Source: JAHCHG01 sp041394845 (lineage in GTDB: Bacteria; Acidobacteriota; Blastocatellia; Pyrinomonadales; Pyrinomonadaceae). From it: 64,000 nucleotides of DNA. The stretch lies in assembly GCA_041394845.1 (NCBI GenBank), contig JAWKHL010000001.1:1488001-1552000 (forward strand). The letters run 5' to 3'. Below are positions 1 to 8,388 of the stretch, one piece after another; positions within the stretch are counted from its first letter, which is position 1; each line of letters starts with the position of its first letter. Below the pieces are notes generated by a model. The model saw only the letters and a list, made by a program, of their open reading frames with translations, made no database searches and had not been told where the DNA came from. Both the position numbers and the translations under genes were made by a program.

Positions 1-1277
1 GCAAACAAGTCACTGACGGGCTTTTCCCGATCGGCCGGATCTCCTCGGCGCATCCGGATAAACCAAAGGATTCCGGCCGTCCCCGAAAACAAACCCGATA
101 AAACCATCAACAACTGCGGTGAGATGATCTCAAGCGAAAAACCGGCCACCAGACTGGAAAGACTGAAAACGAATATCTCGGCTCCCCGGTCAATGGTCAG
201 AATTCGGCCCCGGATATAGTCCGGCAGGGACCTTTGGAACATCGTTTCCTGGATCGAATATTCCAATCCGATGATCGCCCGGGAGATGAAAACCAGGAAA
301 AAAATCACCCAGATGTTCGGCAAGTAACCGGCCAGTGCAAATAAACCGCCGCTCAGGATCAAACTCCAACCGATAAATTTTCTGGTGATCTTTCTCCTTT
401 CAAGAAAACCGCCGATCCGGTGAGCCAGCATGATCCCGACAAAAAGCCCCAAGCCGGCCGAAATCAGAAAAAACGCCACGATCGTATCCGATTGCCAGCT
501 CAATCTCTGGGCGAAATAGACGCCCCCAAGCTGATCGTAGATGATGTTGATGGCGCCGCCTCCCAAAGCCCAGAAAACGTTGAGAATAAGGATCGTCATG
601 GCAAAGTGATTCCCGAAGGCGAAACCGATCCCCTCTTTTAACTCGGTCATAAAATCGGTTTTCCCGCCATTTCTTTTCACCTGTTCGCGGGTGGCCTCCT
701 CGGGTATCAACCAGATCGAATAGGCCGACACCAGAAAGGAAACCGAATTGATGATAAAGGAGACCCGGTAACTGAAAACCGCCGTGGCGAGTCCACCGAA
801 CGCCGCCCCGACCGCCATCAGGACAAATCGGGAGGAGAACATCAGAGCGGTCCCGGCCAAAAGCCCTTCCCGGCCGGTAATATTTGGCGTCGCGGAATTT
901 TTTGCGCCTTCGAAAAATGCCGAGAAAAACGAGATCAGAACCGAAGCCAGATAAGCCAGTTTCAGATCTTCCGGGTTTTGAACGAAAATGAATGCCAAAG
1001 CCACGATCGACCGCAAAATGTCGGTTACGATCATTACCCGGCGGCGGGAAAGCCGGTCGACAAAAGTTCCGGCAATCGGCGAAAAGGCCGAATAAGGCAG
1101 CGTCCGGCAAACCAGCAGCAATGCGGCGGCCACCGGGGAACCGCCCGTGATGCTGCGGATCAATCCCAGACCGGCGATAAAATTAAACCAGTTTCCCAAT
1201 TCGGAAATATATTGTCCGAACAAAAGGCAACGGAAATTCCTGTTTCCCCTGATCAATTGTCCGTAGGTTTGGTTCAT
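1..1277 (-). CDS. MFS transporter, EntS/MFS_3-like exporter (3' end beyond window)
   Basis: The minus-strand frame is open from an ATG at 1277 to the window edge (425 codons seen), so the C-terminus is missing. The protein is a string of hydrophobic helices. It starts MNQTYGQLIRGNRNFRCLLF and has the loop motif FVDRLSRRRVMI between helices 2 and 3, the usual basic MFS signature. YRVSFIINSVSFLVSAYSIW after a central helix is typical of the MFS_3 (enterobactin-exporter-like) group. It probably exports a small molecule through the inner membrane by proton antiport; the substrate cannot be told. It stands alone, 134 bases downstream (in its own direction) of the crotonase gene. Confidence 0.85.
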   Translation of the reverse strand, partial: MNQTYGQLIRGNRNFRCLLFGQYISELGNWFNFIAGLGLIRSITGGSPVAAALLLVCRTLPYSAFSPIAGTFVDRLSRRRVMIVTDILRSIVALAFIFVQNPEDLKLAYLASVLISFFSAFFEGAKNSATPNITGREGLLAGTALMFSSRFVLMAVGAAFGGLATAVFSYRVSFIINSVSFLVSAYSIWLIPEEATREQVKRNGGKTDFMTELKEGIGFAFGNHFAMTILILNVFWALGGGAINIIYDQLGGVYFAQRLSWQSDTIVAFFLISAGLGLFVGIMLAHRIGGFLERRKITRKFIGWSLILSGGLFALAGYLPNIWVIFFLVFISRAIIGLEYSIQETMFQRSLPDYIRGRILTIDRGAEIFVFSLSSLVAGFSLEIISPQLLMVLSGLFSGTAGILWFIRMRRGDPADREKPVSDLF

Positions 1278-1411
1278 CTACAGTTTTCCCCCGGTTTTCC
1301 CGCCGGAAAGTTCAAAAAGACTTCCGATTCAAAAAAACCACTCCCTGCAACCCAAAAAAGCCGCCAGGCTTGAACACCTAACGGCCCTTTTCCTGAAAAA
1401 GTTATTTTTTT

Positions 1412-2203
1412 TCAAGTCCCCTTAAAATTCGGATGCCGTTTTTCGAAAAATGCCGTGACCCCTTCTTTGAAATCCTCGGAACGCCCCGAATCAATTTGCA
1501 TCTGATGTTCAAGTTCGAGTTGTTTCGCCAGATCGTTGGAAAAGGTGGCGTTGAGCATTTTCTTGATCCGGCCGATCGCTCCGGTCGGGGCCAGAGCGAG
1601 TTTTTGCGCCAGGGTTTTGGTTTCCTCGATCAAAAACTCGGCGGGAACGACCCGGTTGATCATCCCGATCTCTTTGGCCGTTGCGGCCGACACCTGATCT
1701 CCGGTCATAAACAGTTCGGCCGCCATTTTCGACCCGACCGCCCTCGGCAAAAAGAAAGTCCCGCCGCAATCGGGCGAGAGGCCGATGCGGACGAAGGCCT
1801 CGTTAAAACTGGCTTCGTCCGAAGCGATCACCAGATCGCAGGCCAACGCAAAATTGGTTCCCGCCCCGGCACAAACCCCGTTTACCGAGGCCAGAAAAGG
1901 AACCGGGGTTTCCCGGATCAAACGGATCACGCCGTGGAGGGCTTTTAAGGGCTCATCGAGAAAAGCCTCGATCCTCCCCTCCTTTTCCCACATCGAGCGC
2001 ATTTCCCGCAAATCGCCGCCCGAGCAAAAGGCCCGCTCCTTACCGGTCAGAACCACAGTCCGGGCGCCGTCTTCAACCGCTTTCTCGATGGCGGCCTCAA
2101 GGTCCGTGCACAATTGCAGGGACAGCGCGTTCAGGGCTTCCGGGCGGTTAAGGCTGATGGTGGCCACTTTTTCCTCAAATTCGTAATCGAGAGTTTCAAA
2201 CAT
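1412..2203 (-). CDS. Enoyl-CoA hydratase/isomerase family protein (PaaG-like)
   Basis: 263 residues, the usual crotonase length. The oxyanion-hole segments are visible: AFCSGGDLREM near residue 60 and NGVCAGAGTNFALACDLVIA near residue 110. The catalytic glutamate positions of classical crotonase are not conserved. Instead IGLSPDCGG near residue 142 carries the aspartate seen in PaaG-type isomerases, so an isomerase/hydratase acting on an acyl-CoA ring or enoyl substrate is as likely as beta-oxidation. No other phenylacetate genes are nearby, so the substrate is open. The start ATG is followed directly by the conserved first strand (FETLDYEFEEKVATISLNRP). Confidence 0.85.
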   Translation of the reverse strand: MFETLDYEFEEKVATISLNRPEALNALSLQLCTDLEAAIEKAVEDGARTVVLTGKERAFCSGGDLREMRSMWEKEGRIEAFLDEPLKALHGVIRLIRETPVPFLASVNGVCAGAGTNFALACDLVIASDEASFNEAFVRIGLSPDCGGTFFLPRAVGSKMAAELFMTGDQVSAATAKEIGMINRVVPAEFLIEETKTLAQKLALAPTGAIGRIKKMLNATFSNDLAKQLELEHQMQIDSGRSEDFKEGVTAFFEKRHPNFKGT

Positions 2204-2214
2204 TTTTCTCAGTT

Positions 2215-2264
2215 GGGATTGATAAAGGAGTTTGTTTTAAAAAACAAACTCCTTTATCAATCCC
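2215..2264. repeat. Perfect 24-bp inverted repeat with 2-base centre
   Basis: Left arm 2215-2238 and right arm 2241-2264 are exact reverse complements around AA. The arm begins GGGATTGATAAAGGAG and ends GTTTGTTTT. It lies just upstream of the crotonase start (2203) and downstream of the zinc-ribbon gene, so it could be a terminator, an operator, or a remnant of a palindromic element. The A/T-rich centre would give a hairpin in either strand. Confidence 0.75.
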
Positions 2265-2274
2265 TCAAAATAAT

Positions 2275-2297
2275 AAACCCGAGGTTGCGGGTTTTTT
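2275..2297 (-). terminator. Short hairpin, probable terminator of the zinc-ribbon gene
   Basis: On the minus strand AAACCCG, six loop bases, then CGGGTTT form a 7-bp stem followed by ATTATTTT. It starts about 10 bases past the stop codon at 2307. On the plus strand the stem is followed by a T-run as well. Confidence 0.5.
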
Positions 2298-2306
2298 CTC
2301 AAATTT

Positions 2307-2588
2307 TCAAACCACTCTGGCCCTGGACTGACTGGCCTTAAAACAATCCCTGCACAAAACCGCCCGGCCTACTTTCGGCTGGAAAGGAACCCGGTCGTGC
2401 TTCCCGCAATGATCACAAACTATTTCAAAGCGCTTGGGTGCGCCCTCCCCTTGTGCGGCTTTTTTGGAACGGCATTTGGTACACCGTTGAGGAGTGGGCA
2501 TGTTTTTCTGGTAATAAATCTCCTGGTCTTTTTCGGAAAAGATGAAGATTTCCTTGCATTGAACGCATGGCATTTCAACGTCGGGCAT
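2307..2588 (-). CDS. Zinc-ribbon domain protein (zf-trcl-like)
   Basis: 93 residues from the ATG at 2588, which has GGAGG nine bases upstream; an earlier in-frame start at 2633 lacks a ribosome binding site. Two CxxC pairs build the N-terminal ribbon (CVQC near residue 8, CTKC near 36) with the intervening IFIFSEKDQEIYYQKNMPTP. This matches the probable zinc-binding domain family in which Phe and a Glu-Gln pair precede a YxxK segment. A second pair, CDHC and CRDCF, lies in the C-terminal half. The protein is small, basic and cytoplasmic. The function is unknown; binding of nucleic acid or protein is the general expectation for such ribbons. Confidence 0.75.
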   Translation of the reverse strand: MPDVEMPCVQCKEIFIFSEKDQEIYYQKNMPTPQRCTKCRSKKAAQGEGAPKRFEIVCDHCGKHDRVPFQPKVGRAVLCRDCFKASQSRARVV

Positions 2589-2733
2589 AACATTTTTCCT
2601 CCGTTTTTGAAATTGGATTAACCCTTTAACCAAAGTTTAACACAAAATTCTCAGTGGATGGCAAGGGATTCCGTCCAAACTCCCCTTCCCGGTCGAAAAA
2701 TTTCAAGAACGTATGGAAGCCAAACTTCCTTTT

Positions 2734-3675
2734 TTATTCGCTTAGAGTCCGGACGTGAGCGCAAACGGTCTGTCCCAGAGTATTGAGATTGTAACCTCCC
2801 TCCAAACAGGAAACGATCCGGCCGCCGCAAACCTCATCGGCCCATTGGAGAACCGTTTCGGTCATCGAAACATAATCCTCATCTTCGAGTTTCAACTGCC
2901 CGAGCGGGTCGCTTGAATGGCCATCGAATCCGGCCGAAATAAAGATCAGATCGGGTTTGAAATTGCGGTTGATCTGTTCGATGGCGCTTTCAAACATCCT
3001 TTTTTGTTCGACGGCGTCGGTTCGGGCTTTGACCGGAACGTTTTTGGTAAACCCTTTTCCCCGGCCGAAACCCGTTTCGCCCCGGCTCCCCGACCCCGGA
3101 TACCAGGGGTATTGATGCATCGAAAAAAAATAAACCGTCGGATCATCATAAAAGATTCCCTGTGTCCCGTTGCCGTGATGAACATCCCAGTCGATGATGG
3201 CCACTTTTTCAATTTCCTTGTAACGGTTTTGAGCGTAACGGGCCGCCACCGCCACATTATTAAAAAGGCAGAACCCCATGGCGTTCTCGGCCGTGGCGTG
3301 ATGCCCCGGCGGGCGAACGGCGACAAAAGCGTTTTTGACCGCCCCGCTCATCACTTCGTCAACCCCGCGACACAAACCTCCGGCTCCGTAAAGTGCCGCA
3401 TCAAAGGAATTGAGCGAAATCATCGTGTCGCCGTCGAGATATTCCAGTCCGCTTTCAAAAGCCTTTTCAACCGTCCTGAAATGGTCTTTTGTATGGGCCC
3501 TCTGAATTATTCCCCGCGAAGCCGGTTGGGGATGAATCTCGGTCAGAGATTCCCACAGATTTCGATCATTTTTCAGCGCGTCCAGAATGACACGGTACCG
3601 CAGAGGCGTTTCGGGATGCCCCAGGCCCGTGTCGTGTTTTTCGTAGATCGGATGATGAATTAAAGCAGTTTTCAT
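2734..3675 (-). CDS. Histone deacetylase family protein (acetylpolyamine/acetoin-type amidohydrolase)
   Basis: 313 residues, full length for class II-like bacterial HDAC homologues. The signature residues are all visible: RPPGHHA (tandem catalytic histidines), DWDVHHGNG (zinc Asp and His), SAGFDGH (second zinc Asp) and a C-terminal LEGGYN glycine-rich loop. The family removes acetyl groups from lysine or polyamine amines, with zinc activating water. The MHQYPWYPGSG segment is the conserved substrate-channel loop. It is the first gene of its strand here, divergent from the AraC gene at 3824. Protein deacetylase and acetylpolyamine deacetylase cannot be separated by sequence alone. Confidence 0.9.
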   Translation of the reverse strand: MKTALIHHPIYEKHDTGLGHPETPLRYRVILDALKNDRNLWESLTEIHPQPASRGIIQRAHTKDHFRTVEKAFESGLEYLDGDTMISLNSFDAALYGAGGLCRGVDEVMSGAVKNAFVAVRPPGHHATAENAMGFCLFNNVAVAARYAQNRYKEIEKVAIIDWDVHHGNGTQGIFYDDPTVYFFSMHQYPWYPGSGSRGETGFGRGKGFTKNVPVKARTDAVEQKRMFESAIEQINRNFKPDLIFISAGFDGHSSDPLGQLKLEDEDYVSMTETVLQWADEVCGGRIVSCLEGGYNLNTLGQTVCAHVRTLSE

Positions 3676-3823
3676 AAATTTTTCAACAGATTAACATAAA
3701 ACCGAACCGTCCGGCATCCTCGCATAGGTGGGAAAGGTTCCGGCAGAATTCCCGAGAAATAATTTTTTTCAGACCTTTGTCCGAACTTGGAAAAGAGGTT
3801 GAAAAAGTCTTAAAATTCTCCCT

Positions 3824-4639
3824 GTGAAAAAAAGACCGTTCCAAACCGAGCTTTACGGGAAAACCCTCCGGCAGAAAAAGGTCGCGGCCTTTACCTTGAC
3901 CGAAAGGTTTTATCCGCCCTTTTTCAAAACACCGGTTCACTCCCATGAAAGCGCCCTTTTTTGTCTCGTCCTGAGAGGTAATTACACCGAAAGTTTCGGC
4001 CGCCGGGAACGGATCTGCGCTCCCTCGACGGCCCTTTTTCACGCCAGCCAAGATCCCCACGCCGAACATTTTCACGACCGCGGCGGGCATTCATTCATCG
4101 TTGAGATCAACAGTCAATGGATGGCCCGGATCCGCCGGGAGATAAAGTTTCCCGATATCACCGCCGATTTTCCCGGCGGCCGGCTTCCCCGTCTGGGAAT
4201 GAAACTTTACCGGGAATTTCAACATCTTGATTCACTTTCCCCTTTGATCATCGAGGGATTGATGCTGGAAATTACGGGTGAAACCGCCCGGATGAACTCC
4301 AAACCGTCAAACGACCGGAAACCCGACTGGCTAAAAAGGGTCGAATCCTATCTGCTCGAACGCTTTGCCGAACCATTTTCGCTCGATGAGGTCGCCCGAT
4401 TCGTCGGGGTTCATCCGGTCCATCTGGCCCAGAGTTACAGAAAATTCAACCGCATCACGGTCGGCCACCGACTGCGCTCGATCAGGCTTGAAAACGCCCG
4501 CCGCCTTTTGATCCAAACCCGAAAACCGATATCGGAGATCGCCCTGGAAACCGGTTTTTCCGATCAAAGCCATCTGACCCGGCTTTTTAAACGGGAGTAC
4601 GGTCTGACGCCCCACAGGTACAGAAAAAATTTCGGTTAA
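3824..4639 (+). CDS. AraC family transcriptional regulator, likely of the hydroxyproline operon
   Basis: 271 residues from a GTG at 3824. The N-terminal half carries a cupin-like sensor motif (VHSHESALFCLVLRGNYTE, residues about 39-57). The C-terminal 100 residues are two helix-turn-helix motifs: SLDEVARFVGVHPVHLAQSY and ISEIALETGFSDQSHLTRLF, ending in the AraC signature KREYGLTPHRYR. It lies 72 bases upstream of the epimerase gene in the same direction, so it most likely senses hydroxyproline or a catabolite and activates the operon. That role is inferred from position only. No start-proximal ribosome binding site is strong. Confidence 0.88.
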   Translation: MKKRPFQTELYGKTLRQKKVAAFTLTERFYPPFFKTPVHSHESALFCLVLRGNYTESFGRRERICAPSTALFHASQDPHAEHFHDRGGHSFIVEINSQWMARIRREIKFPDITADFPGGRLPRLGMKLYREFQHLDSLSPLIIEGLMLEITGETARMNSKPSNDRKPDWLKRVESYLLERFAEPFSLDEVARFVGVHPVHLAQSYRKFNRITVGHRLRSIRLENARRLLIQTRKPISEIALETGFSDQSHLTRLFKREYGLTPHRYRKNFG

Positions 4640-4711
4640 ACGCCTAATTTCGTCCAAAAACCTAAACCCATTCAATAAATTCTTTCAATCCTTTTTTATT
4701 ATGAAAGGAAT

Positions 4712-5650
4712 ATGAACCGAAAGATCAACAGGATTCGGGCCATTGATTCGCACACCGGGGGCGAACCGACCCGGGTGATAATTGCCGGTTTTCCCGATCT
4801 CGGGAATGGCTCGATCGGAGAAAAGCTGGAATTGTTCCGCTCCGGTTTTGATCAGATGCGTTCGGCTGTCGTCCGGGAACCAAGAGGACACGAAGCCATG
4901 GTCGGCGCTCTTTTGACCGAACCGGCCGATCCCGAATGTGCCGCCGGAGTCATCTTTTTCAACAATGTCGGTTTTTTGAAGATGTGCGGCCACGGAACGA
5001 TCGGCCTGGTGAAAACCCTCGAATTTTTGGAAAAGATCGGCCCGGGATTACACCGGATCGAAACGGTGGTTGGAACGGTCGAAGCGGAACTGGACGAAAA
5101 AGGTTTCGTTACGATCCAAAACGTCCCGAGTTACCGCTCGGCCCGATTGGTCGAAATACCGGTTCCGGGTTACGGTTCGGTTAAGGGCGATGTGGCCTGG
5201 GGGGGAAACTGGTTTTTCCTGATCGAAAACAACGAATTGGAGATTTCCCTGAAAAATCTGGATCGTCTTACCGATTTCACCTGGCAGGTTCGCCGGGCTT
5301 TGGTCAAAGAAGGGATCACCGGCGAAAATGGCGGAGAGATCGACCATATCGAGGTTTTCGGGAAAACCGATCGGGCCGACAGTAAAAACTTCGTCCTTTG
5401 TCCCGGAAAGGAATTCGACCGGAGTCCCTGCGGAACCGGAACCAGCGCCAAACTGGCCTGCCTTTACGAGGAGGGAAAAATTCGTGAGGGAGAGATCTGG
5501 CGACAGGAAAGCATTACCGGCAGTGTCTTCGAAGGAAGGGTAAAAATTGTTGACCAAAAGATCATCCCGCTTATCCGCGGAACGGCTTTTATCACCGGGG
5601 AGAACGACCTGATCTTTGATGAGGGCGACCCGTTTTGCTTCGGTTTTTGA
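4712..5650 (+). CDS. 4-hydroxyproline 2-epimerase (proline racemase family)
   Basis: 312 residues. It has the two catalytic cysteines of the racemase/epimerase fold: KMCGHGTIG near residue 90 and SPCGTGTSA near residue 239. A Thr in place of the second Cys would mark the 3-hydroxyproline dehydratase branch; here it is Cys, so epimerase is favoured. It converts trans-4-hydroxy-L-proline to cis-4-hydroxy-D-proline, the first step of the pathway encoded by the following five genes. AAAGGA sits six bases before the ATG. The other steps lie immediately downstream, which makes hydroxyproline rather than proline the likely substrate. Confidence 0.9.
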   Translation: MNRKINRIRAIDSHTGGEPTRVIIAGFPDLGNGSIGEKLELFRSGFDQMRSAVVREPRGHEAMVGALLTEPADPECAAGVIFFNNVGFLKMCGHGTIGLVKTLEFLEKIGPGLHRIETVVGTVEAELDEKGFVTIQNVPSYRSARLVEIPVPGYGSVKGDVAWGGNWFFLIENNELEISLKNLDRLTDFTWQVRRALVKEGITGENGGEIDHIEVFGKTDRADSKNFVLCPGKEFDRSPCGTGTSAKLACLYEEGKIREGEIWRQESITGSVFEGRVKIVDQKIIPLIRGTAFITGENDLIFDEGDPFCFGF

Positions 5651-5676
5651 CGTTTTTGTCCATTTTCGGGAAGAAT

Positions 5677-6798
5677 GTGAAAAAAAATTTTGACATTGCG
5701 ATCATCGGCGGCGGGATCATCGGTGCGGCCTGTGCCCGGAGGCTCGCCCGTGAAGGGCTTCGCCTGATCCTGATCGAATCCAAAGAGATCGCCGGTGGCA
5801 CGACCGCCGCCGGAATGGGGCATCTGGTGGTGATGGATGATTCGGAGGCTCAGTTCGCCTTGACCCGTTATTCGTTAAAACTCTGGAGATCCACCGCCGA
5901 AGAATTTCCCATCCGGGCTGAATACGAAAATTGCGGAACGATCTGGGTGGCGGCCGATTCGGAAGAAATGGCGGAGGTCGGACGCAAGTTCGAGTTTTAC
6001 AAACAACGCGGCGTAAAGGCGGAAATTCTGGATGAAAAAGCCGTCTCCGAAGCCGAACCGAACCTGCGAAAGGGACTGGCCGGGGGTTTGTTGGTTCCGG
6101 GCGACAGTGTGGTTTACCAGTTATCCGCCGCCCGTTTTTTTTGGGAGGAAGCGGCCCGTTTCGGAGCCGAATTGGCGACCGGAAAATCGGTCGTAAAAAT
6201 TGCCGACGATTCTCTAACTCTGAATGACGGAACAAAAATTTCCGCCGACAGGGTAATTTTGGCCGCCGGTTTCCAAACGAACGAATTGGTTCCCGGACTG
6301 AAAATAGCCAAACGCAAGGGGCAACTGGTCATCACCGAGAGCTATCCGGGATTCGTCGGCCACCAGTTGGTCGAACTCGGTTATTTGAAATCAGCCCATT
6401 CCGAAGATTCCGATTCGGTGGCATTTAACGTTCAGCCGCGAATTACCGGGCAGGTCCTGATCGGATCATCGCGGAGTTTCGGTTGCGACGATTCCGGAGT
6501 TGATTTTCCTATGCTCGGCCGGATGCTGAGGCGAGCCTTTGAATATTTGCCGGAACTGAAAAAAATGGCGGGACTTCGCGTTTGGACCGGGTTTCGACCG
6601 GCGACGCCCGACAATCTGCCGGTGATCGGGCGGCATCCGCTTTTTCCCAAACTGTTTTTGGCCGCCGGCCACGAAGGTTTGGGGATCACGACATCGCTCG
6701 GAACGGCGGAAATTTTGACCGATGAGATTTTAGAAAGGGATTCGGCGATCCCCAGAGAACCATATTCCCCGGCTCGATTTGAATTGACGGAAAGCTGA
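5677..6798 (+). CDS. FAD-dependent D-hydroxyproline dehydrogenase, beta (DAO-type) subunit
   Basis: 373 residues from the GTG at 5677, which directly precedes the FAD-binding Rossmann motif (FDIAIIGGGIIGAACARRL) and has GGGAAG just upstream. A TTG 42 bases earlier would overlap the epimerase gene. The fold is that of the DAO/glycine-oxidase family: AGGTTAAGMGH near residue 43 and a C-terminal TGFRPATPDNLPVIG segment. In the heteromeric dehydrogenase it carries the substrate-oxidising FAD and forms 1-pyrroline-4-hydroxy-2-carboxylate. The two following genes encode the partner subunits, as in heteromeric sarcosine oxidase and hydroxyproline dehydrogenases. Confidence 0.87.
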   Translation: MKKNFDIAIIGGGIIGAACARRLAREGLRLILIESKEIAGGTTAAGMGHLVVMDDSEAQFALTRYSLKLWRSTAEEFPIRAEYENCGTIWVAADSEEMAEVGRKFEFYKQRGVKAEILDEKAVSEAEPNLRKGLAGGLLVPGDSVVYQLSAARFFWEEAARFGAELATGKSVVKIADDSLTLNDGTKISADRVILAAGFQTNELVPGLKIAKRKGQLVITESYPGFVGHQLVELGYLKSAHSEDSDSVAFNVQPRITGQVLIGSSRSFGCDDSGVDFPMLGRMLRRAFEYLPELKKMAGLRVWTGFRPATPDNLPVIGRHPLFPKLFLAAGHEGLGITTSLGTAEILTDEILERDSAIPREPYSPARFELTES

Positions 6799-6859
6799 CA
6801 GTGGAGATCGGAAGTTTTTTCTGCGGGCCGGTGAGCGTTTTTTTTCAAAAACACTTTTG

Positions 6860-7099
6860 ATGATCAAATTAACGATAAACGACCAAACCGTTTTGGTGGA
6901 AAACGGAGCTTCGGTTGCGGCGGCGGTCTTATCCGTTGAGGCCGGAAGATTTCGGCGCTCGGTTTCGGGCCAATCCCGCTTTCCGCTTTGCGGGATGGGA
7001 ATATGTTTTGAATGCCGGGTTTCGATCAACGGAACGGGTCATCAGCGAAGTTGCCTGATTTTGGCCCAAGAGGGGATGAGGGTCAAAACCGATGTTTGA
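6860..7099 (+). CDS. [2Fe-2S] ferredoxin-like subunit of D-hydroxyproline dehydrogenase (gamma)
   Basis: 79 residues from the ATG at 6860. It is a single plant-type ferredoxin fold (Fer2_4 family) with the cluster motif CGMGICFEC near residues 48-56 and a later Cys in RSCLILAQEGM. Its stop codon region overlaps the next gene by 8 bases, showing tight translational coupling. By analogy with sarcosine-oxidase-type and hydroxyproline dehydrogenases it passes electrons between the two flavin subunits. The short length argues that it is a separate small subunit rather than a truncated larger protein. Confidence 0.87.
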   Translation: MIKLTINDQTVLVENGASVAAAVLSVEAGRFRRSVSGQSRFPLCGMGICFECRVSINGTGHQRSCLILAQEGMRVKTDV

Positions 7100-8354
7100 G
7101 ATCTTTGCGGAATTTTTGATCGTCGGCGGCGGACCGGCCGGATTGAGCGCCGCCCTGGCCATTGCGGAAAATTCGGACCGAAGGGTTTTGATCGTCGATG
7201 AAAATCCCCAACTCGGCGGTCAGATCTGGCGGGCCGAATTGGGCCGGATAAAATCCCCGGAAGCCGCCCGCATTCTTGAAAAAATTGACCGAAAAAAAAT
7301 TCAAATTTTGAACCGCGCCTTCATTTTTGCGGTTTTTGATAAAAACACCTTGCTGGCGGAAACGAACCGTGGACCGGCCAAATTGAAATTTGAAAAACTG
7401 ATCCTTTCGACCGGAGGACGGGAAAGATTTTTACCTTTTCCCAATTGGACGTTGCCCAATGTTTTCGGAGCGGGCGGTTTGCAGGCTTTGGTAAAAGGGG
7501 GTTTTTCCGTGACAGGCAAAAGGGTTGTCGTGGCCGGATCGGGGCCGCTTTTATTGGCGGTCGCCGACTTTCTTAGATCAAAAGGGGCCGAAGTTTTGCT
7601 GGTCGCCGAACAGGCGGAGGCTTCATCGCTTTTTCGGTTCGGAATCGGTTTGTGGAATCAACCGGGAAAGTTGAAACAGGCTTTTACTTTGGGTAAAAAC
7701 CTTCGGGGGACAAAAATTCTGACCGGAGCCTGGATAACCGAAGCGATCGGCCGGGAGAAACTGGAAGCGGTTCGTTATCGCCGAAAAAACAAAATTCGGG
7801 AGATCGAGTGCGACCTGTTGGCCTGCGGATTTCATCTCGTCCCCAATCCGGAAATCGCCGCACTTTTGGGTTGCAGTCTGGAAAACGGATTTGTAAAGGT
7901 CAGCCATTGGCAGGAAACCTCGGTCGAGAACGTCTTTTGCGCGGGCGAAACGACCGGGATCGGCGGGCTCGAACTGGCGCTTTTGGAAGGAAAGATCGCC
8001 GGGCTTTCTGCCTCGGGTCAAATGGAAATTGCCCGGAAGTTTTTTTCCGAACGGGACAAACTTCAACGGTTCGCCCGAGGTCTGGACCGGGCCTTTAAAC
8101 TGCGGAAAGAGTTGAGGGATCTGGCCGAAGCTGAAACGATCGTCTGCCGGTGCGAGGACGTCCGTTTCGGAAAAATAAAGGATTTCCGCTCCTGGCGCGA
8201 TGCCAAATTGCAGACCCGCTGCGGCATGGGCGCGTGTCAGGGCCGGGTTTGCGGTCCGGCCTGCCAATTTCTGTTCGGCTGGGAGAACGAATCCTTTCGC
8301 CCTCCGGTTTTTCCGGTTAAACTGGAAAGCCTGGCCGGTTTGGATATTATTTGA
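7092..8354 (+). CDS. FAD/NAD-binding D-hydroxyproline dehydrogenase, alpha subunit with BFD-like domain
   Basis: 420 residues. It starts with a dinucleotide-binding motif (FLIVGGGPAGLSAALA), followed by DENPQLGGQIW; a second nucleotide site appears as RVVVAGSGPLLLAVADFL near residue 144. The C-terminal 70 residues are a BFD-like [2Fe-2S] domain with four cysteines: CRCEDV, then CGMGACQGRVCG. This architecture is known in the alpha subunits of hydroxyproline dehydrogenase and opine oxidase. It would reoxidise the beta subunit through the ferredoxin subunit and hand electrons on. The start overlaps the ferredoxin gene by 8 bases. Confidence 0.87.
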   Translation: MFEIFAEFLIVGGGPAGLSAALAIAENSDRRVLIVDENPQLGGQIWRAELGRIKSPEAARILEKIDRKKIQILNRAFIFAVFDKNTLLAETNRGPAKLKFEKLILSTGGRERFLPFPNWTLPNVFGAGGLQALVKGGFSVTGKRVVVAGSGPLLLAVADFLRSKGAEVLLVAEQAEASSLFRFGIGLWNQPGKLKQAFTLGKNLRGTKILTGAWITEAIGREKLEAVRYRRKNKIREIECDLLACGFHLVPNPEIAALLGCSLENGFVKVSHWQETSVENVFCAGETTGIGGLELALLEGKIAGLSASGQMEIARKFFSERDKLQRFARGLDRAFKLRKELRDLAEAETIVCRCEDVRFGKIKDFRSWRDAKLQTRCGMGACQGRVCGPACQFLFGWENESFRPPVFPVKLESLAGLDII

Positions 8355-8388
8355 GGCAAAAGAAATTTTTTTTATTGGAGCAAATCAA

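Noticed and set aside
8200..8388. Longer start for the deaminase gene
   Set aside because: The upstream part overlaps the dehydrogenase alpha gene and does not resemble the family; the ATG at 8389 has a ribosome binding site.
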